From Ichthyophis bannanicus (lineage: Eukaryota > Chordata > Amphibia > Gymnophiona > Ichthyophiidae), in assembly GCA_033557465.1 (NCBI GenBank), contig CM066033.1:1240697523-1240761522 (forward strand): 64,000 nucleotides of DNA, written 5' to 3'. The number at the start of each line of letters is the position of its first letter. Positions within the stretch are counted from its first letter, which is position 1. The notes under the pieces are model-generated. The model ran no database searches. It had not been told where the DNA came from and worked only from the letters and a program-made list of their open reading frames with translations. Below, piece after piece: positions 51,046 to 62,461 of this stretch. The position numbers and the translations under genes were made by a program.

Positions 51046-51973
51046 GTTCCCGTCAGCAGTAAGTACCGCAGAGGGTGGAGAGAGGGCGGAGAGAAGGGGT
51101 CAATGGGCGGGGAGTGGGCAGGGAGAGGCCCCTTCCACACTAACATGGGGAAATGAAGGGCTGAATCCTAAAGCAACTGAAAACCTGGCGTTAGATGCAC
51201 ATTTGCAGGAGAGAAAAACCATTTGAGTGTCAGCAATGTACAGCACAGAAAGGGAGCCCAAGAAAGGTGATAGTAGTGTTCCATTTGCAGCAACAGAATA
51301 GTGCCCAGGTATGAAAGGCCACTATGGTGATGGCCCAAATGGGGCATGGGGGCTGCAGGTGGGACATGCAGTGGGGGCTACTGGGGCACAGGGTGAACTA
51401 GGCAGTTGCTGAGATGGCACATAGGAACGCAGAAAATGGAAACCAGCAAGACAGCAACTGAACAGGGTCAAACATGCCCATAAGTCTGTGTCCCACAGTA
51501 TCCCATCCAGAGGACATTACCCAGAAGGTACCCCAAGGGGCACATAACAGTGACAGGTGGTGCCGGGGGAAGCGTGGACATCTATGTAGGCACCCCTACC
51601 CAAGAACCCACACCTTAGGCAGCCACCTACCTGCCCCCTGGATGGCCTGGGATGGCACACCACCAGCACCGACAGCATATGGTCATGGCGGCAAGGCAGA
51701 GGGGGTGGGCGATTGTGCTGGAGGGAGCAGTGGCACCTGCCTGCAGTGGACCTAGGTCATGCCCTATACTAGTATGTTGTGTGCAGTGCAACAGAAGAGG
51801 TCTGGCTGAGGAACATAAGGGTAGCCCCAGGGACCACTATGCTGCTGTGGCAACAGTGTGGTTCAGTATACTCAGCCAGCATGTCCAAGAGCAGAGGTTC
51901 ACATCACATCTGTGGATCCTGTAGAGCATCTCCCCATATTTTTAGCCCACAATGCAGCCACAACAACAACATG

Positions 51974-54943
51974 AACATAAGAACATAAGAACATAAGATA
52001 TGCAATACTGGGTCAGACCAAGGTCCATCAAGCCCAGTATTCTGTTTCCAACAGTGGCCAATCTAGGTCATATGTACCTAGCAGTTTCCCCAAGAGACAC
52101 AAGTTCCACAATGCTTGTACTGGGTCAAGCATTGATATCTTCGGTCACTTCTTAATAATGGTTTATGGACCTTTCCTCCAGGAACTTGTCCAAACCTTTT
52201 TTAAACCCAGCTACACTAACAGCCTTTACTACATTCTCCGATAACAAATTCCAGAGTTTGATTACATGTTGAGTGAAAAAATATTTTCTTTTATTAGTCT
52301 TAAATAGTTTACCCTGTAGCTTCATTGCATGTCCCCTAGTCTTTCTATATTCTGATAAGGTAAACAATCGATCTAAGTTTACCCGTTCCACTCCGTTCAT
52401 TAATTTATAGACTTCTATCATATCTCCCCTCAGCCGTCTCTTTTCCAGGTTAAAGAGCCCTAACCTTTTTAGCCTTTCTTCATAGGAGTATCCTTCCATC
52501 CCCTTTACCATTTTGGTGGCTCTTCTCTGTACCTTTCCTAAAATAGCTATATCCTTTTTAAGATACGGCGACCAGAATTGCACACAATATTCAAGGTGCG
52601 GTCTCACCATGGAACGATATAGAGGCATTATAATATCTTTTGTTTTATTTTCGATTCCTTTCCTTATCATACCTAGCATTCTATTTGCTCTCTTGGCCGC
52701 CGCTGCACACTGTGTCGAGGGTTTTAACATGGTATCCACAATGACGCCTAAATCTTTTTCCTGGGTGGTGATTCCTAATGTGGAACCTTGCATCGTGTAA
52801 CCATAGTTTGGGTTGTTCTTCCCTAGGTGCATAACCTTACATTTGTCCACATTAAATTTCATCTGCCATTTTGATGCCCAGTCTTCCAATTTATCAAGAT
52901 CCTCTTGCAATTTTTCACAATCCTCTTGGGTTTTAACAACTTTAAATAGTTTTGTGTCATCTGCAAATTTGATAACCTCACTCGTTATTCCACTTTCCAG
53001 GTCATTTATGAATATGTCAAAAAGCAGCGGACCCAGCACAGATCCCTGGGGTACACCACTAGTCACCTTTCTCCATTGGGAAAATTGGCCATTTAGCCCT
53101 ACCCTCTGCTTTCTATCTTTTAACCAGTTCCTGATCCACAATAGTACACTGCCTCCTATCCCATGACTCTTTAGTTTTGCCAAAAGTCTCTGATGAGGGA
53201 CCTTGTCAAAGGCTTTCTGAAAGTCCAGATACACAATATCAACTGACTCACCTTTGTCCACCTGTTTATTCACTCCTTCAAAAAAACATAACAGATTAGT
53301 AAGACAAGATCTTCCTTGTCTAAAGCCATGTTGGCTGTCTCCCATTAGGTTGTGACTATCTACATGCTGAGTAATTTTATTCTTTATGATGGTTTCTACC
53401 ATTTTTCCCGGTACTGACGTCAGGCTCACCGGTCTGTAGTTTCCTGGATCACCCCTGGAACCCTTTTTAAAAATTGGTGTTACATTGGCGATCCTCCAAT
53501 CTTCAGGTATTAGAGATGATTTTAATGATAGTTCACAGATTACTGATAGCAGTTCTGCAATCTCATATTTCAGTTCTTTCAACACCCTTGGATGTATACC
53601 ATCTGGCCCAGGTGATTTGCTACTCTTCAGTTTATCTAATAGTTGTAAGACATCTTCGTTATGTATCGATATTTCCTTCAATTCTTCCACACCTTTAAAT
53701 ACCACTTCAGTCATGGGTAACATCCCTACATCTTCCTCAGTAAAGACCGAAGCAAAGAATTCATTCAGTCTCTCCGCTATCGCCTTGTCGCCTCTTAGTG
53801 CTCCTTTAACCCCTTTATCATCTAATGGACCAACTGACTCTCTCACAGGTTTTTTGCTACGAATGTACTTGAAAAGGTCTTTATTTCGCGTTTTTGCTTC
53901 TGCAGCAAGCTTCTTCTCAAATTCTCTCTTTGCCTGCCTTATCAATGCCTTGCATTTGACTTGCCAGTGTTTGTGCTGTTTCCAGGTTTCGTCGTTTGGC
54001 TTTTTTTTCCATTTCCTGAAAGATGCGTTTTTGGCAACAACAGCCTCTCTGACCTCACCTTTAAACCATGCTGGCAGTTTTTTGGACTTCCTTCCACTTC
54101 TCTTAAAGCGTGGATACAGCTGGTCTGGGCTTCCAAGATAGTATTTTTCAACAAAACCCAAGCTTGATGTACGTCTTTAACCTTCGCAACTGCTCCTTTT
54201 AGTTTTTTCTTAACTGTTTTCCTCATTTTATCATAGTCTCCCTTTCGAAGTTTAAAAGGTAGTACTGTGGATTTCCTTACTATCCCTCCTCCACTAATTA
54301 AATCAAAGGTGATCATGCTATGATCACTATTGCCAAGTGGCCCCAACACCCTTATCTCTTGCACTAGATCTGGTGTTCCACTAAGGACTAGGTCTAATAT
54401 GGCTTCCCCTCTGGTCGGTTCATGAACCAGCTGCTCCAAGAAGCAGTCATTTATTTAATCTAGGAACTTTATTTCCCTAGCATGTCCTGACGTGACACTG
54501 ACCCAGTCGATACCGGGGTAATTGAAATCACCCATTATTATTACTGTGCTGTAATGTTTGTTAGCTTCCTTGATTTCTTTGAGCATTTCATCATCCATTT
54601 GGTCATTCTGGCCAGGAGCTCGATAGTACACCCCCACTGCCATTGACTTCCCCCTTTTATATGGAATTTCAATCCATATAGATTCTACAGCAGATTTTGT
54701 TTCCTGCAAAACTTTAATCCTTTCTGAGTCAATGCCCTCTCTAACATAAAGCGCAACCCCTCCACCAATTTGATCAGCTCTATCATTATGATATAGTTTG
54801 TACCCAGGTATCACAGTGTCCCACTGGTTGTCCTCCTTCCACCATGTCTCTGATATTCCAATCATATCTAACCTTTCATTTAGTGCTATATATTCTAACT
54901 CTCCCATCTTATTCTGCTATATATTCTAACTCTCCCATCTTAT
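51974..54943 (-). mobile_element. CR1-6: CR1 LINE, 5'-truncated, inside X3
   Basis: From the ACATAAGAAC terminal repeat (51974-51999) through a complete RT to the middle of the endonuclease. At the 5' end the 30-bp piece CTATATATTCTAACTCTCCC... is present twice (54885-54944), probably a truncation artefact. X3 sequence lies on both sides. Confidence 0.88.
52152..54907 (-). pseudogene. CR1-6 ORF2: partial endonuclease and complete RT
   Basis: Endonuclease part (54907-54455): NKMGELEYIALNERLDMIGI at the truncated start, SETWW, YYRAPGQND, IIMGDFNYPGIDW, then TAA at 54457-54455, at the same codon as in CR1-2. The frame continues (CFLEQLVHEPTRGEAILDLV, GNSDHSMITFDL) to a frameshift near 54120. 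The RT frame then runs 669 codons unbroken to 52152: [72 protein letters not shown] (motif A), [20 protein letters not shown] (motif B), [12 protein letters not shown] (motif C), MHLGKNNPNYGYTMQGS and C-terminal [13 protein letters not shown]. All RT catalytic residues are present. Confidence 0.92.
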
Positions 54944-55234
54944 TGGGCAAACCCCAACGCAGTGATGCACAGGGGTACGGACACCCACTCACAAGGGCTC
55001 CACTATCCACAGCTTCATGGAGTGTCAGGCTGTTGGCCCCAGCACAGAGCTTCAGTTATCACCAAAGCACTACTACTAACCCCTGCACAGATTAGCAATG
55101 TTGGCACTGTGATCAGGACCAGTGCGGTGGGTAGGGTTGTCAACCACCTCCATATCTGCACAATGCTGAGATAGGTGTGGGAGTGTGCGTATGCCTCTCC
55201 ATTGTTTTGTATCTGCCAACACCTCACTGAGCCC

Positions 55235-56152
55235 TGTAATAAGGAAGCTTATCATAGCTCAGGAAGGAGCTATAGGAAAGGTGAAGTGACTCTGAACAAG
55301 CAACCTGTCAGTTCTGGTAGAAATAACAAAACAGAATTTTCCCATAAAAGACTACCAGTCCCAGAATGCAACAGGTTTCCAACAGCCATTAGAGGAGCTG
55401 AAGTGGGGAAACGTGTGTTCAATCAGGAGGGATATGAGGTAATCCCTAAGCACTCATCTCAAAGGGCAGGGCCTGATTCAGCACAGCTGCTCTGTGTTAG
55501 GGAGGAACACTCATCTAAGCAGAATAAAGGTAGAGTTTATTCTACAGAGAATCAGCTTGAGCTTGATCATCAGTTTCATCTGAAGGATCATCAGAAGCAG
55601 AAGCCAAACCGGACGGACAGAGAGGGAAAGAAACCCTTTGGAAGAAGGAAGAGAAAAGCCTTTGAGAGGTCTAGAAGAGTCCAGAGCAGTACGTATACTG
55701 GGAGGCATTTCAAGGGCCAGCATACACCATTGGACTTGGGAAAGCCAGAGGAATGGTGCTGCAGAGCTAGGAATCTCCAGACGCTACCTGTGAGGGAGAC
55801 GGCTGCATGTGGAAGGGACCCTAAGACCCGTGCCAGAAGGTATGTGAAGAGAGATCCAGTGTCCAGGGATCTGGATTGGAAGGCTGGACATAAGAACTGG
55901 ACTACATACTGGCCAGGCTATATAGAGAGGAACTCTAACAGCAATGGAAGCTCAGGTATGAACACTGATCTATGCCCTAGCTATAACCTTGAAAGACAGC
56001 AGGGAAACAAGTATTCTCCTGAAAGTGCTCCATTGGGAGATTCATCTGTGCCAATCCATGATATTGAAGCCATGCTTGTTGAAGAAGAGGGGGTGATAGC
56101 AGATGAAGAATCTGTTTACATGGACTGCTCTCTGTCTAAGCTCCTTTGGTGA
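55235..56152 (+). CDS. LTR-embedded ORF of LTR-like element 3, unknown function
   Basis: 305 codons plus stop, open from the first base of the LTR (CNKEAYHSSGRS). There is no ATG near the start: the first Met of this frame inside the element is at residue ~240, so the protein would have to begin upstream of the LTR or with a lost start. Lys/Arg/Gln-rich middle (KDHQKQKPNRTDREGKKPFG, RRKRKAFERSRR), aromatic stretch KNWTTYWPGYIERN, then an acidic region DIEAMLVEEEGVIADEES and the end YMDCSLSKLLW. The C-terminal M-D-C-S matches the [Q/D]-C-[S/T] box of the other two elements. No known domain, no membrane segment. In a continuous reading the frame also extends upstream into X3 sequence, which is chance. 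Confidence 0.55.
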   Translation, partial: CNKEAYHSSGRSYRKGEVTLNKQPVSSGRNNKTEFSHKRLPVPECNRFPTAIRGAEVGKRVFNQEGYEVIPKHSSQRAGPDSAQLLCVREEHSSKQNKGRVYSTENQLELDHQFHLKDHQKQKPNRTDREGKKPFGRRKRKAFERSRRVQSSTYTGRHFKGQHTPLDLGKPEEWCCRARNLQTLPVRETAACGRDPKTRARRYVKRDPVSRDLDWKAGHKNWTTYWPGYIERNSNSNGSSGMNTDLCPSYNLERQQGNKYSPESAPLGDSSVPIHDIEAMLVEEEGVIADEESVYMDCSLSKLLW

Positions 56153-56780
56153 TTTTCTGTTATAAAATACAGCAACCATCACAAAGAAATACAAACTTGT
56201 TCTTTAATCTACTCAGAAAAGCTCCTGAGTAAGATTTCTAGCCACGCTGTAGAAAGCAAGCCAGCTAAGGGGTTTCAGCTGGATAACTGCTAGCAATTGA
56301 GCCTTACCTAATTGCTTGTGAGCTCTGTGAGAATCACTTCTGAATCTATGTGGGAAGTTATCAGAAGTTAACCTGAAAAGAACAGGTTTTTTTTCTTACT
56401 TTGTGGCTTTTGGTTTGTTTGATATATGCTAAGAAAATATTAGCTAAGCCTACAGAAAAGACCTGTTTGTTGCCAACCAGGTCTTATTTCTTTTGCTTTG
56501 ATTGCTTGACAAGTTTAAATGTTGTTTTCCTCATTTTGTTTTTTTTCAAGTTTAACACTGAAAGCAAGTAACCTGATTTATGTGCTACCAAGCATATCTG
56601 TGTTGGGAGAAATAACCCCATAAATAAATATCTTATTGGCTTTAACACGAGCACAACTAAATTATTGTCAGCAGCTGTGTCTGGTGTGAATGAACTGCAT
56701 TGCCCACAATCCCTTGCAATCATATAGATATATGCACTTGCCAAGACTGTGAAGATTCTCACCCAGGCAGCCGTCTGACA
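55235..56780 (+). mobile_element. LTR-like element 3 (solo LTR with an internal ORF)
   Basis: 1,546 bp, TG...CA, flanked by GCCC (55231-55234, 56781-56784); the uninterrupted site is seen in X2 (cactgagccctcaatgcttg, 61743-61762). Frame from the first base to 56152, AATAAA at 56623-56628 (~150 bases before the end), and an AACTGCATTGCCCACAATCCC-like box at 56693-56713. An additional ACTACCAGTCCCAGAATGCA box lies at 55351-55370. It interrupts X3. Confidence 0.72.
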
Positions 56781-56784
56781 GCCC

Positions 56785-58024
56785 ACATTGCTCACACTTC
56801 CAGCGTTAGCCTGCAAATGTGCATAATGAGGAGCAAGGTATTGTTGGTATGGCCCAGACAGGGCGGATTGGCCAGGATGCATCTGGACAGGGTGGAGGGC
56901 AATGTCTGGGACATTGTAGTGCTCGACCACTACCTGCGTGGACAGAGTGGCCACAGCATGTCACGCTGGGGGGGGGGGGGTCACTCTCACTCTGACCGAG
57001 CAGTGATCATCGCATGTCTATGTTCCCACATAGTGACACACATTATTTGTTTCCAGTGATATCTGTGTGTTCCTGGTTCTGGTGCCTGCTTGCTGTCTGT
57101 GCTATGCATTCCATCTCTGGGTGCACAGGGTTCCCCTGTGAGCATGCACTATGGACTGGTTAGTTGGCTGTCTGCAGTTCATCTGTGCATGGTGGGAACA
57201 CATTGTAGGATGCTGCATGTGCTGTCTGTTGATGAATGGTAGACCATGGTGTGGGGCAGTTGAGCCTTCCCCTGCCTCCCCCAAGCATCATTGCTGGTGT
57301 GCAATTGTCACAGGTATGGCACTGGCCCAGCAGCCCTGGAGGGCTGTCATCTGCCAGCAGGACTTTATTGTTGGTATTTTAGCCATCATGCAGGGTGCAG
57401 GCACCTGTCCCACCACATCCTCATCTACTAAAGGGGCGATTGAGGTCCCTTGGGGTATATAGTGCATACCACTTAGACCCATAGTGGTAGTGCTACAGAG
57501 CCCTCATGCGAGTCTAGACACCCACTGCCCTGATAACAGGTACCCATGGCAGCCAGATCTTAACACTGGGTATACACTAATCGGGGTGGTGTCTGGCCCC
57601 ACAGGGCCATATATGACTGCAAAGCACAGCTGAAACAGATGTACTTTCAGTTGCACTGCTGGGGCCATCTGTCACACACTGGCAGTGCTGGGAATGTGCA
57701 GCAAGATCTATCTCTAGTACCGCATGTACTGTGGACCTAGTGCTAGGCACCCATCCTATCTCTCAGGGTGAACACGGAACTTGCACAATGGCATGGTCTG
57801 TAGCTACTCTGTGCCAGTATCACGCACTGTCAGTCCGTCTTACCACGCTGCAGTACCGGCGAGGTGCAGACCCCATTTGGTGGTCATTTATAGGCCGCTG
57901 TTCTGCATGTGCAATGCATCATGGGTGCTGGTGGGGTTACTCTATCCTGGCACACAGAGCAGACAGTTTGTGCGGTGACCTGCAGTCCTTCTGTACCCAG
58001 CCATTGCTATGTAACAAGCCATAG
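56785..58024. other. X3 internal non-coding segment
   Basis: Parallel to X2 61750-62350 and 63630-64000 (for example GTGCATAATGAGGAGCAAGGTATTG in both). G run (G10) near 56970. Small frames here are not conserved in X2 and I do not call genes. Confidence 0.65.
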
Positions 58025-58092
58025 AGGTATAGCCTACTGGTTAGTACACTGATGTTCTAGGCGGAGGTCATGGGTTCATCTCCTCCTGTCCA
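58025..58092 (+). other. tRNA-like module in X3
   Basis: TATAGCCTACTGGTTAGTAC (box A-like) and GGTCATGGGTTCATCTCC (box B-like), the counterpart of 38225-38157 in X1. Too decayed for a tRNA gene. Confidence 0.5.
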
Positions 58093-58184
58093 AGGCAGAT
58101 ATTTTGCTTGCCTGTGACAGTCATATCTTTGCAGATCCGTGCTGCCAGCCCATAGTACCCTCACCACAGTTGCCAACAATCCTT

Positions 58185-58456
58185 ATAAGGCATTATAAGG
58201 CTCCTAATTAGGCACAGTACAAGGCACCTTATTAGGCACTGTACAAGGCACGTTATAAGGAACGTTACAAGGCACCTTATTAGCCACAGTACAAGGTGCG
58301 TTACACGGCACCTTATTAGGCACAGTATAAGGCACGTTATAAGGCACGTTACAAGGCACCTTATTAGGCACAGTACAAGGCACGTTAAGGCACGTGCCTT
58401 GTACTGTGCCTAATAAGGTTCCTTGTAACGTGCCTTATAACGCGCATTACCTGACA
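58185..58456. repeat. Subterminal AAGGCAC(G/C)TTA repeats of X3, right side
   Basis: More than ten degenerate copies of a ~12-20 bp unit (AAGGCACGTTATAAGGCACG, AAGGCACCTTATTAGGCACA), the last ones inverted (CGTGCCTTGTACTGTGCCTAA) so that the end folds back. Clustered short repeats near TIRs are common in large DNA transposons. Confidence 0.82.
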
Positions 58457-58561
58457 CGGTTTGCCATAATGATGCCCCGCCCATGCCTTTATATGGGCAT
58501 CTGTACCTTTACCGTGGAACATAACGCGAATGACATTACCGCAGTTTAGTAAACATGCCCC

Positions 58562-59180
58562 TAAATTTCATCTACCATTTAAACATCCAATCTTCCAATT
58601 TATCAAGGTCCTCTTGCAAATTTTTACAATCCTATTGCGTTTTAACAACCTTGAATAATTTTGTGTCATCTGCAAATTTGACTACCTCACTCGTTATTCC
58701 CATTTCCAGGTCATTTATGAATATGTTAAAAAGCAGTGGACCCAGCACAGATCTCTGGGGTACTCCACTATTCACTTTTCTCCATTGGGCCATTCAGCCC
58801 TACCCTCTGCTTTCTATCCTTTTCCTGATCCACAATATTACACTGCCTCCTATCCCATCACTTTTCAACGCCAAGAGTCTCTCATGAGGGAACTTGTCAA
58901 AGGCTTTCTGAAAATCCAGATACACTATATCAACTAGCTCACATTTGTCTACCTATTTATTCACACTTTCAAAAAAATATAACAGATTAGTAAGAACAGC
59001 CCTTCCTTGGCTAAAGGCATGTTGGCTTTCTCCCATCAAACCATGAATATCTACATGTTCAGTAATTTTGTTCTTTATAATGATTTCTGACATCAGGCTC
59101 CCCAGCATGTAGTTTCCTGGATCACCCCTTGAACCCTTTTTTAAAAATTGGCATTACATTGATGATTTGCTAATCTCCGG
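58562..59180 (-). mobile_element. CR1-5, continuation beyond X3
   Basis: Minus-strand RT sequence that continues 50346-50928: plus-strand text AAATTTCATCTACCATTTAAAC, ATTTTGTGTCATCTGCAAAT (FADD box region), CTTGTCAAAGGCTTTCTGAAA (motif A) to CCTGGATCACCCCTTGAACC. Several indels. It ends near 59180 against a CR1 in plus orientation. Confidence 0.85.
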
Positions 59181-59184
59181 CAGT

Positions 59185-59982
59185 ATGTGAACAGGCATTT
59201 AAACTAGGGAAAGTGGGTGAGAGATGGAGAAGGACAAGTTCTGTACGTCACTCCCAGCAAAAGCAAGACACTGGAAACAGGCACACTTTTGAACAACACA
59301 TCAATGGCAAGCGGGAAAGGACGTGTAGACCAAAATCCATGCAAAAGGCAGGCAAGCAATTCACAAATGCTGGAAGGCAATGAGTACAAATGCTCGAAGC
59401 CTAGTTAACATGGTTTAACAAGTCACATGAATGGGATATAGCCATTGCTGACTATAATCTATTTAGAAGAGATAGACAGGGTAGAAAGGGAGGAGGAGTA
59501 GCCCTGTATGTTAAAAACAATATTAAAGCTGCTGAAATGCAGGGGACATGGGGAAAAGAAGAAGCGCTCTGGATTGTGTTGGAAAGAGGAGATGGCACTG
59601 TCATCCATACTGGTTTAGTCTATAGGCCTCCAACTCAAACCAAAGAAATAGATTGCGAATTGATTGTTGATATTGCAAAGATCACCATGATGGGGAAGTG
59701 ATCATATTGGGAGACTTTAATCTACCCGATGTGGATTGGAGTGTTCCTTCTGCAAATTTGGAAAGAAGTAAAAAAATTGTGGATGCCTTTCAAGATGCGT
59801 TACTTAAATAAATGGTGTTGGAACCGACTAAGGAGAGCTCCATGCTGGATTTAGTGCTCACCAACAGATATAGCGTGTCAAATATCCGGGCGGGTGCCCA
59901 TGTGAGCAGCAGCGATAATTACACAGTGTGGTTTGAGATAAAAGCCAAGGTGGAATCTAATCACAGCAAGCTCAAAGTCCTA
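59185..59982 (+). pseudogene. CR1-7: endonuclease part of a different CR1 subfamily
   Basis: Plus strand: WDIAIADYNLFRRDRQGRKG, GGGVALYVKNNIKAAEMQGT, HTGLVYRPPTQTKEI, frameshift, VIILGDFNLPDVDWSVPSAN, DAFQDALLK, stop TAA, MVLEPTKESSMLDLVLTNRY, SSSDNYTVWFEIKAKVE. It differs from CR1-1/2/6 in subfamily (GDFNLPDVDW against GDFNYPGIDW). X2 cuts it after AAAGTCCTA. The upstream part to ~59185 matches the spacer before ORF2. Confidence 0.8.
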
Positions 59983-60884
59983 GGGGTATGTTTACTAAAC
60001 AGCGCTAACATTGCAGCGGTGAAATTATCACTCAATAAGTGACATTATCGCACGATAATACCACGCGATAACATCTCCGGCGGCGTTAAGGTGCACAGAG
60101 GGTGGAGTAAGGCTCCCAAGAGGGCGGAGATAAGGGGGTCAATGAGCGGAGAGTGGGCGGGGAGAGGCTCCAGGCACACTAACGCTGTGAAATCAGGGTC
60201 TGAAAATTAACACCAGTGATAACCTCGCGTTAGAGGCACATTTGCAGGAGAGAGAAACCATCTCAGTCAGCAATGTACAACAAAGGCAGGGAGACCAAGA
60301 AAAGTGATAGTAGTGATACATGTGCAGCAACAGCATAGTGCCCAAGTACGAAAGGACACTATGGTGAGGCTGCAAATGGGGTACAGGGGGCTGCAGGCAG
60401 GGAATGCAGTGGGGCAGCTGGAGCACAGGGTGGACTAGGCAGATGCCAAGGTGACTCATAGGAATGTAGAAACGGAAAACCAGCAAGACAGCAACTGACC
60501 AAGGGCAAACATGTCCACGAGTGTGTGTCTCACAGTGCCACAATGGAAATTACTTAGCAAGTACCCCAAAGGGCACATAACATTGGCAGGCAGTGCCGGG
60601 AGAAGCGTGGATGTCTATGCAGACACCCCTACCCCATATCACACACCATAGGCAGCCGCCTACTGGCACACTAGCTGGCCTGGGACTGCAAACCACCAGC
60701 ACCACCGGCATAAGGGCATGTCAGCATGGTGGCAGAGGGGTGCTGGTGGTAGAGGGGGCAGTGGCATCTGCCCACAGCACACCAAGGCCAAGCCCTGTTT
60801 AGGTGGGTGCCGTGCACTGCAAAAGACAAGGTCTGTCTGACAAACAGTAATGGTATCCCCAGACAATGAGCTGCCTCTATAGCA

Positions 60885-60955
60885 ACAGTTTGGTGCTGTA
60901 CACACAGCCAGTGTGTTCAGGGGCAGAAGGTCACAGGTTTAAGTCCCAGCTGTGG
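60885..60955 (+). other. tRNA-like module in X2
   Basis: TTTGGTGCTGTACACACAGC and CACAGGTTTAAGTCCCAGC, the same module as 43040-42964 and 46515-46440 on the minus strand, with one change in box B. Confidence 0.5.
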
Positions 60956-61097
60956 CTCCTGCAGTCCATGCCCCTATATTTTACCCAGTACTAAACCATG
61001 GTAATAAAGAAGGAACCTTTATTGCAGATAAAATAAACATGCCATAAACGCCTATATTTTACCCTACAGAGCACATACACATGTGCAGTCCCTAGAG

Positions 61098-61290
61098 CAG
61101 AGGTTCCCAACTGCAGTCCTGGAGGGCCAAACACCATTCAGGTTTCATGCTGTCCCTAAGAAATATGCTTGAGATGCATTTGTATGCACCACACCCATTG
61201 TATGCAAATGTATCTCATGCATATTCATTAGGGACCGCATGAAAACCTAAATTATGTTGGGCCCACCAGGACTGGAGTTGGGAACCTCTG
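61098..61290. mobile_element. hAT-type palindromic MITE 4
   Basis: 193-bp palindrome with CAGAGGTTCCCAACT ends and a perfect duplication CCCTAGAG (61090-61097, 61291-61298), which is the inverse of the CTCTAGGG at MITE 3. So MITE 3 and 4 are one ancestral insertion copied with X. Confidence 0.9.
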
Positions 61291-62461
61291 CCCTAGAGCA
61301 TAGGCCAACAGGGCCACAAACACCCACACCCACAGGGTCCACTATCCAAGCCTCATGGAGAGTCAGGCTGTTGGGCCCTGCGCGCAGCAACATCTACCAA
61401 TACTAGCATCTGCATACCTTAGCAATGTCGTCATAAACATGGAAACACGTTCCACATATATCAAAAGGTTGCTATGATCAATGTCATTAAACACAATTTG
61501 TTAACAGAGATTCATCATAGCAACCTTTTGATATATGTGGAGTGTGTTTCATATTTTGTTACTGACAGTGTTTACTACCCGGGAGACTGACCCTAACAGT
61601 ATTGAGTACCATAGCAATGCCTACACTGTGCCCAGGACTGGTGTGGCGGCCAGGGCTGCCAAGCACCTCTCTCTTTGCACAATGCTGACATTGGTGTGGG
61701 AGTGTGTGTATGTCTACCCAGTGTTTTGTGGCTGCCTACACCTTACTGAGCCCTCAATGCTTGCACTGTCTTCAGTGTTAGCCTGCCAATGTGCATAATG
61801 AGGAGCAAGGTATTGTGGGTATGGCCCGGACACAGTGGTCTGGGCAGGATGCATCTGCACAGGGCATAGGGCAATGTCTGGGACACTGTAGTGCCTGACC
61901 ACCACCTGCACGGACAGGGTGGCCACAGCATGTCATGCTGGGAGGTCACTCTCACCCTGACTGAGCGGTGACCATGGCATGGCTAGGTTCCCCCATAGTG
62001 CTATACAGTATTTCTTTCAAGTGATATCTATGAGTGTTTTTTTGGGGTGCTTGATCACTTACCTATTTGCGTGGTGTGTGTGTTCATATTCCTTTTTTGG
62101 GTGCATGCAGTTCTTCCAGGAACATGCACCATGTACTAGCTAGTAGACTGTCTGCAGTTGTATGGGTGGAACAACTTGTGGGGTGCAATGGGTGGAGACT
62201 GACTGTGCTCTCTGCTGGTGAATGTCAGATAGTGGTGGGGGGCAGCAGAGCTTTTCCAGGCCTACTGCCTGTCTGCCAGTGATCTATGTAATGTGTACAG
62301 ATCTGCATTGACTGCGCTGTAGGGTGCCTATTCCCCAGCAGGACTGGGGTTGATGGTCCCCTCTACTGCCACCATTGAAGAGACGTACAATGTAGATCTG
62401 TTGGTGGGAGAACCTGTCCCCCACCCTGACCCACAGAGGGCGGGATGGGTGGTGCTACATA

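Larger units (their letters stand above)
50929..58561. mobile_element. X3: Harbinger-like element with CR1 and LTR-like inserts
   Basis: Both ends carry the inverted 19-mer GGGGCATGTTTACTAAACT, flanked by TAA (50926-50928, 58562-58564); the empty site cacatTAAatttcatc is CR1 sequence as in 52843-52863. Removing CR1-6 (51974-54943) and LTR-like element 3 leaves about 3.1 kb, all non-coding. This is the most complete view of the X family: left hairpin, GC-rich stretch, tRNA-like module, middle, tRNA-like module, right subterminal repeats. Confidence 0.75.

Noticed and set aside
55175..55234. Upstream extension of the ORF in LTR-like element 3 (start at 55175)
   Set aside because: These bases belong to X3, which is continuous with 56781 onwards; the open frame across the junction is chance.
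38157..58092. tRNA genes at the tRNA-like modules and SINE heads
   Set aside because: Box A and B are present but T- and acceptor-stem pairing fails, and they lie inside repeated elements; I list them as modules or SINEs.
58185..58456. CRISPR-like array
   Set aside because: Repeats are short, degenerate, overlapping and without regular spacers, and the DNA is eukaryotic; they are transposon subterminal repeats.
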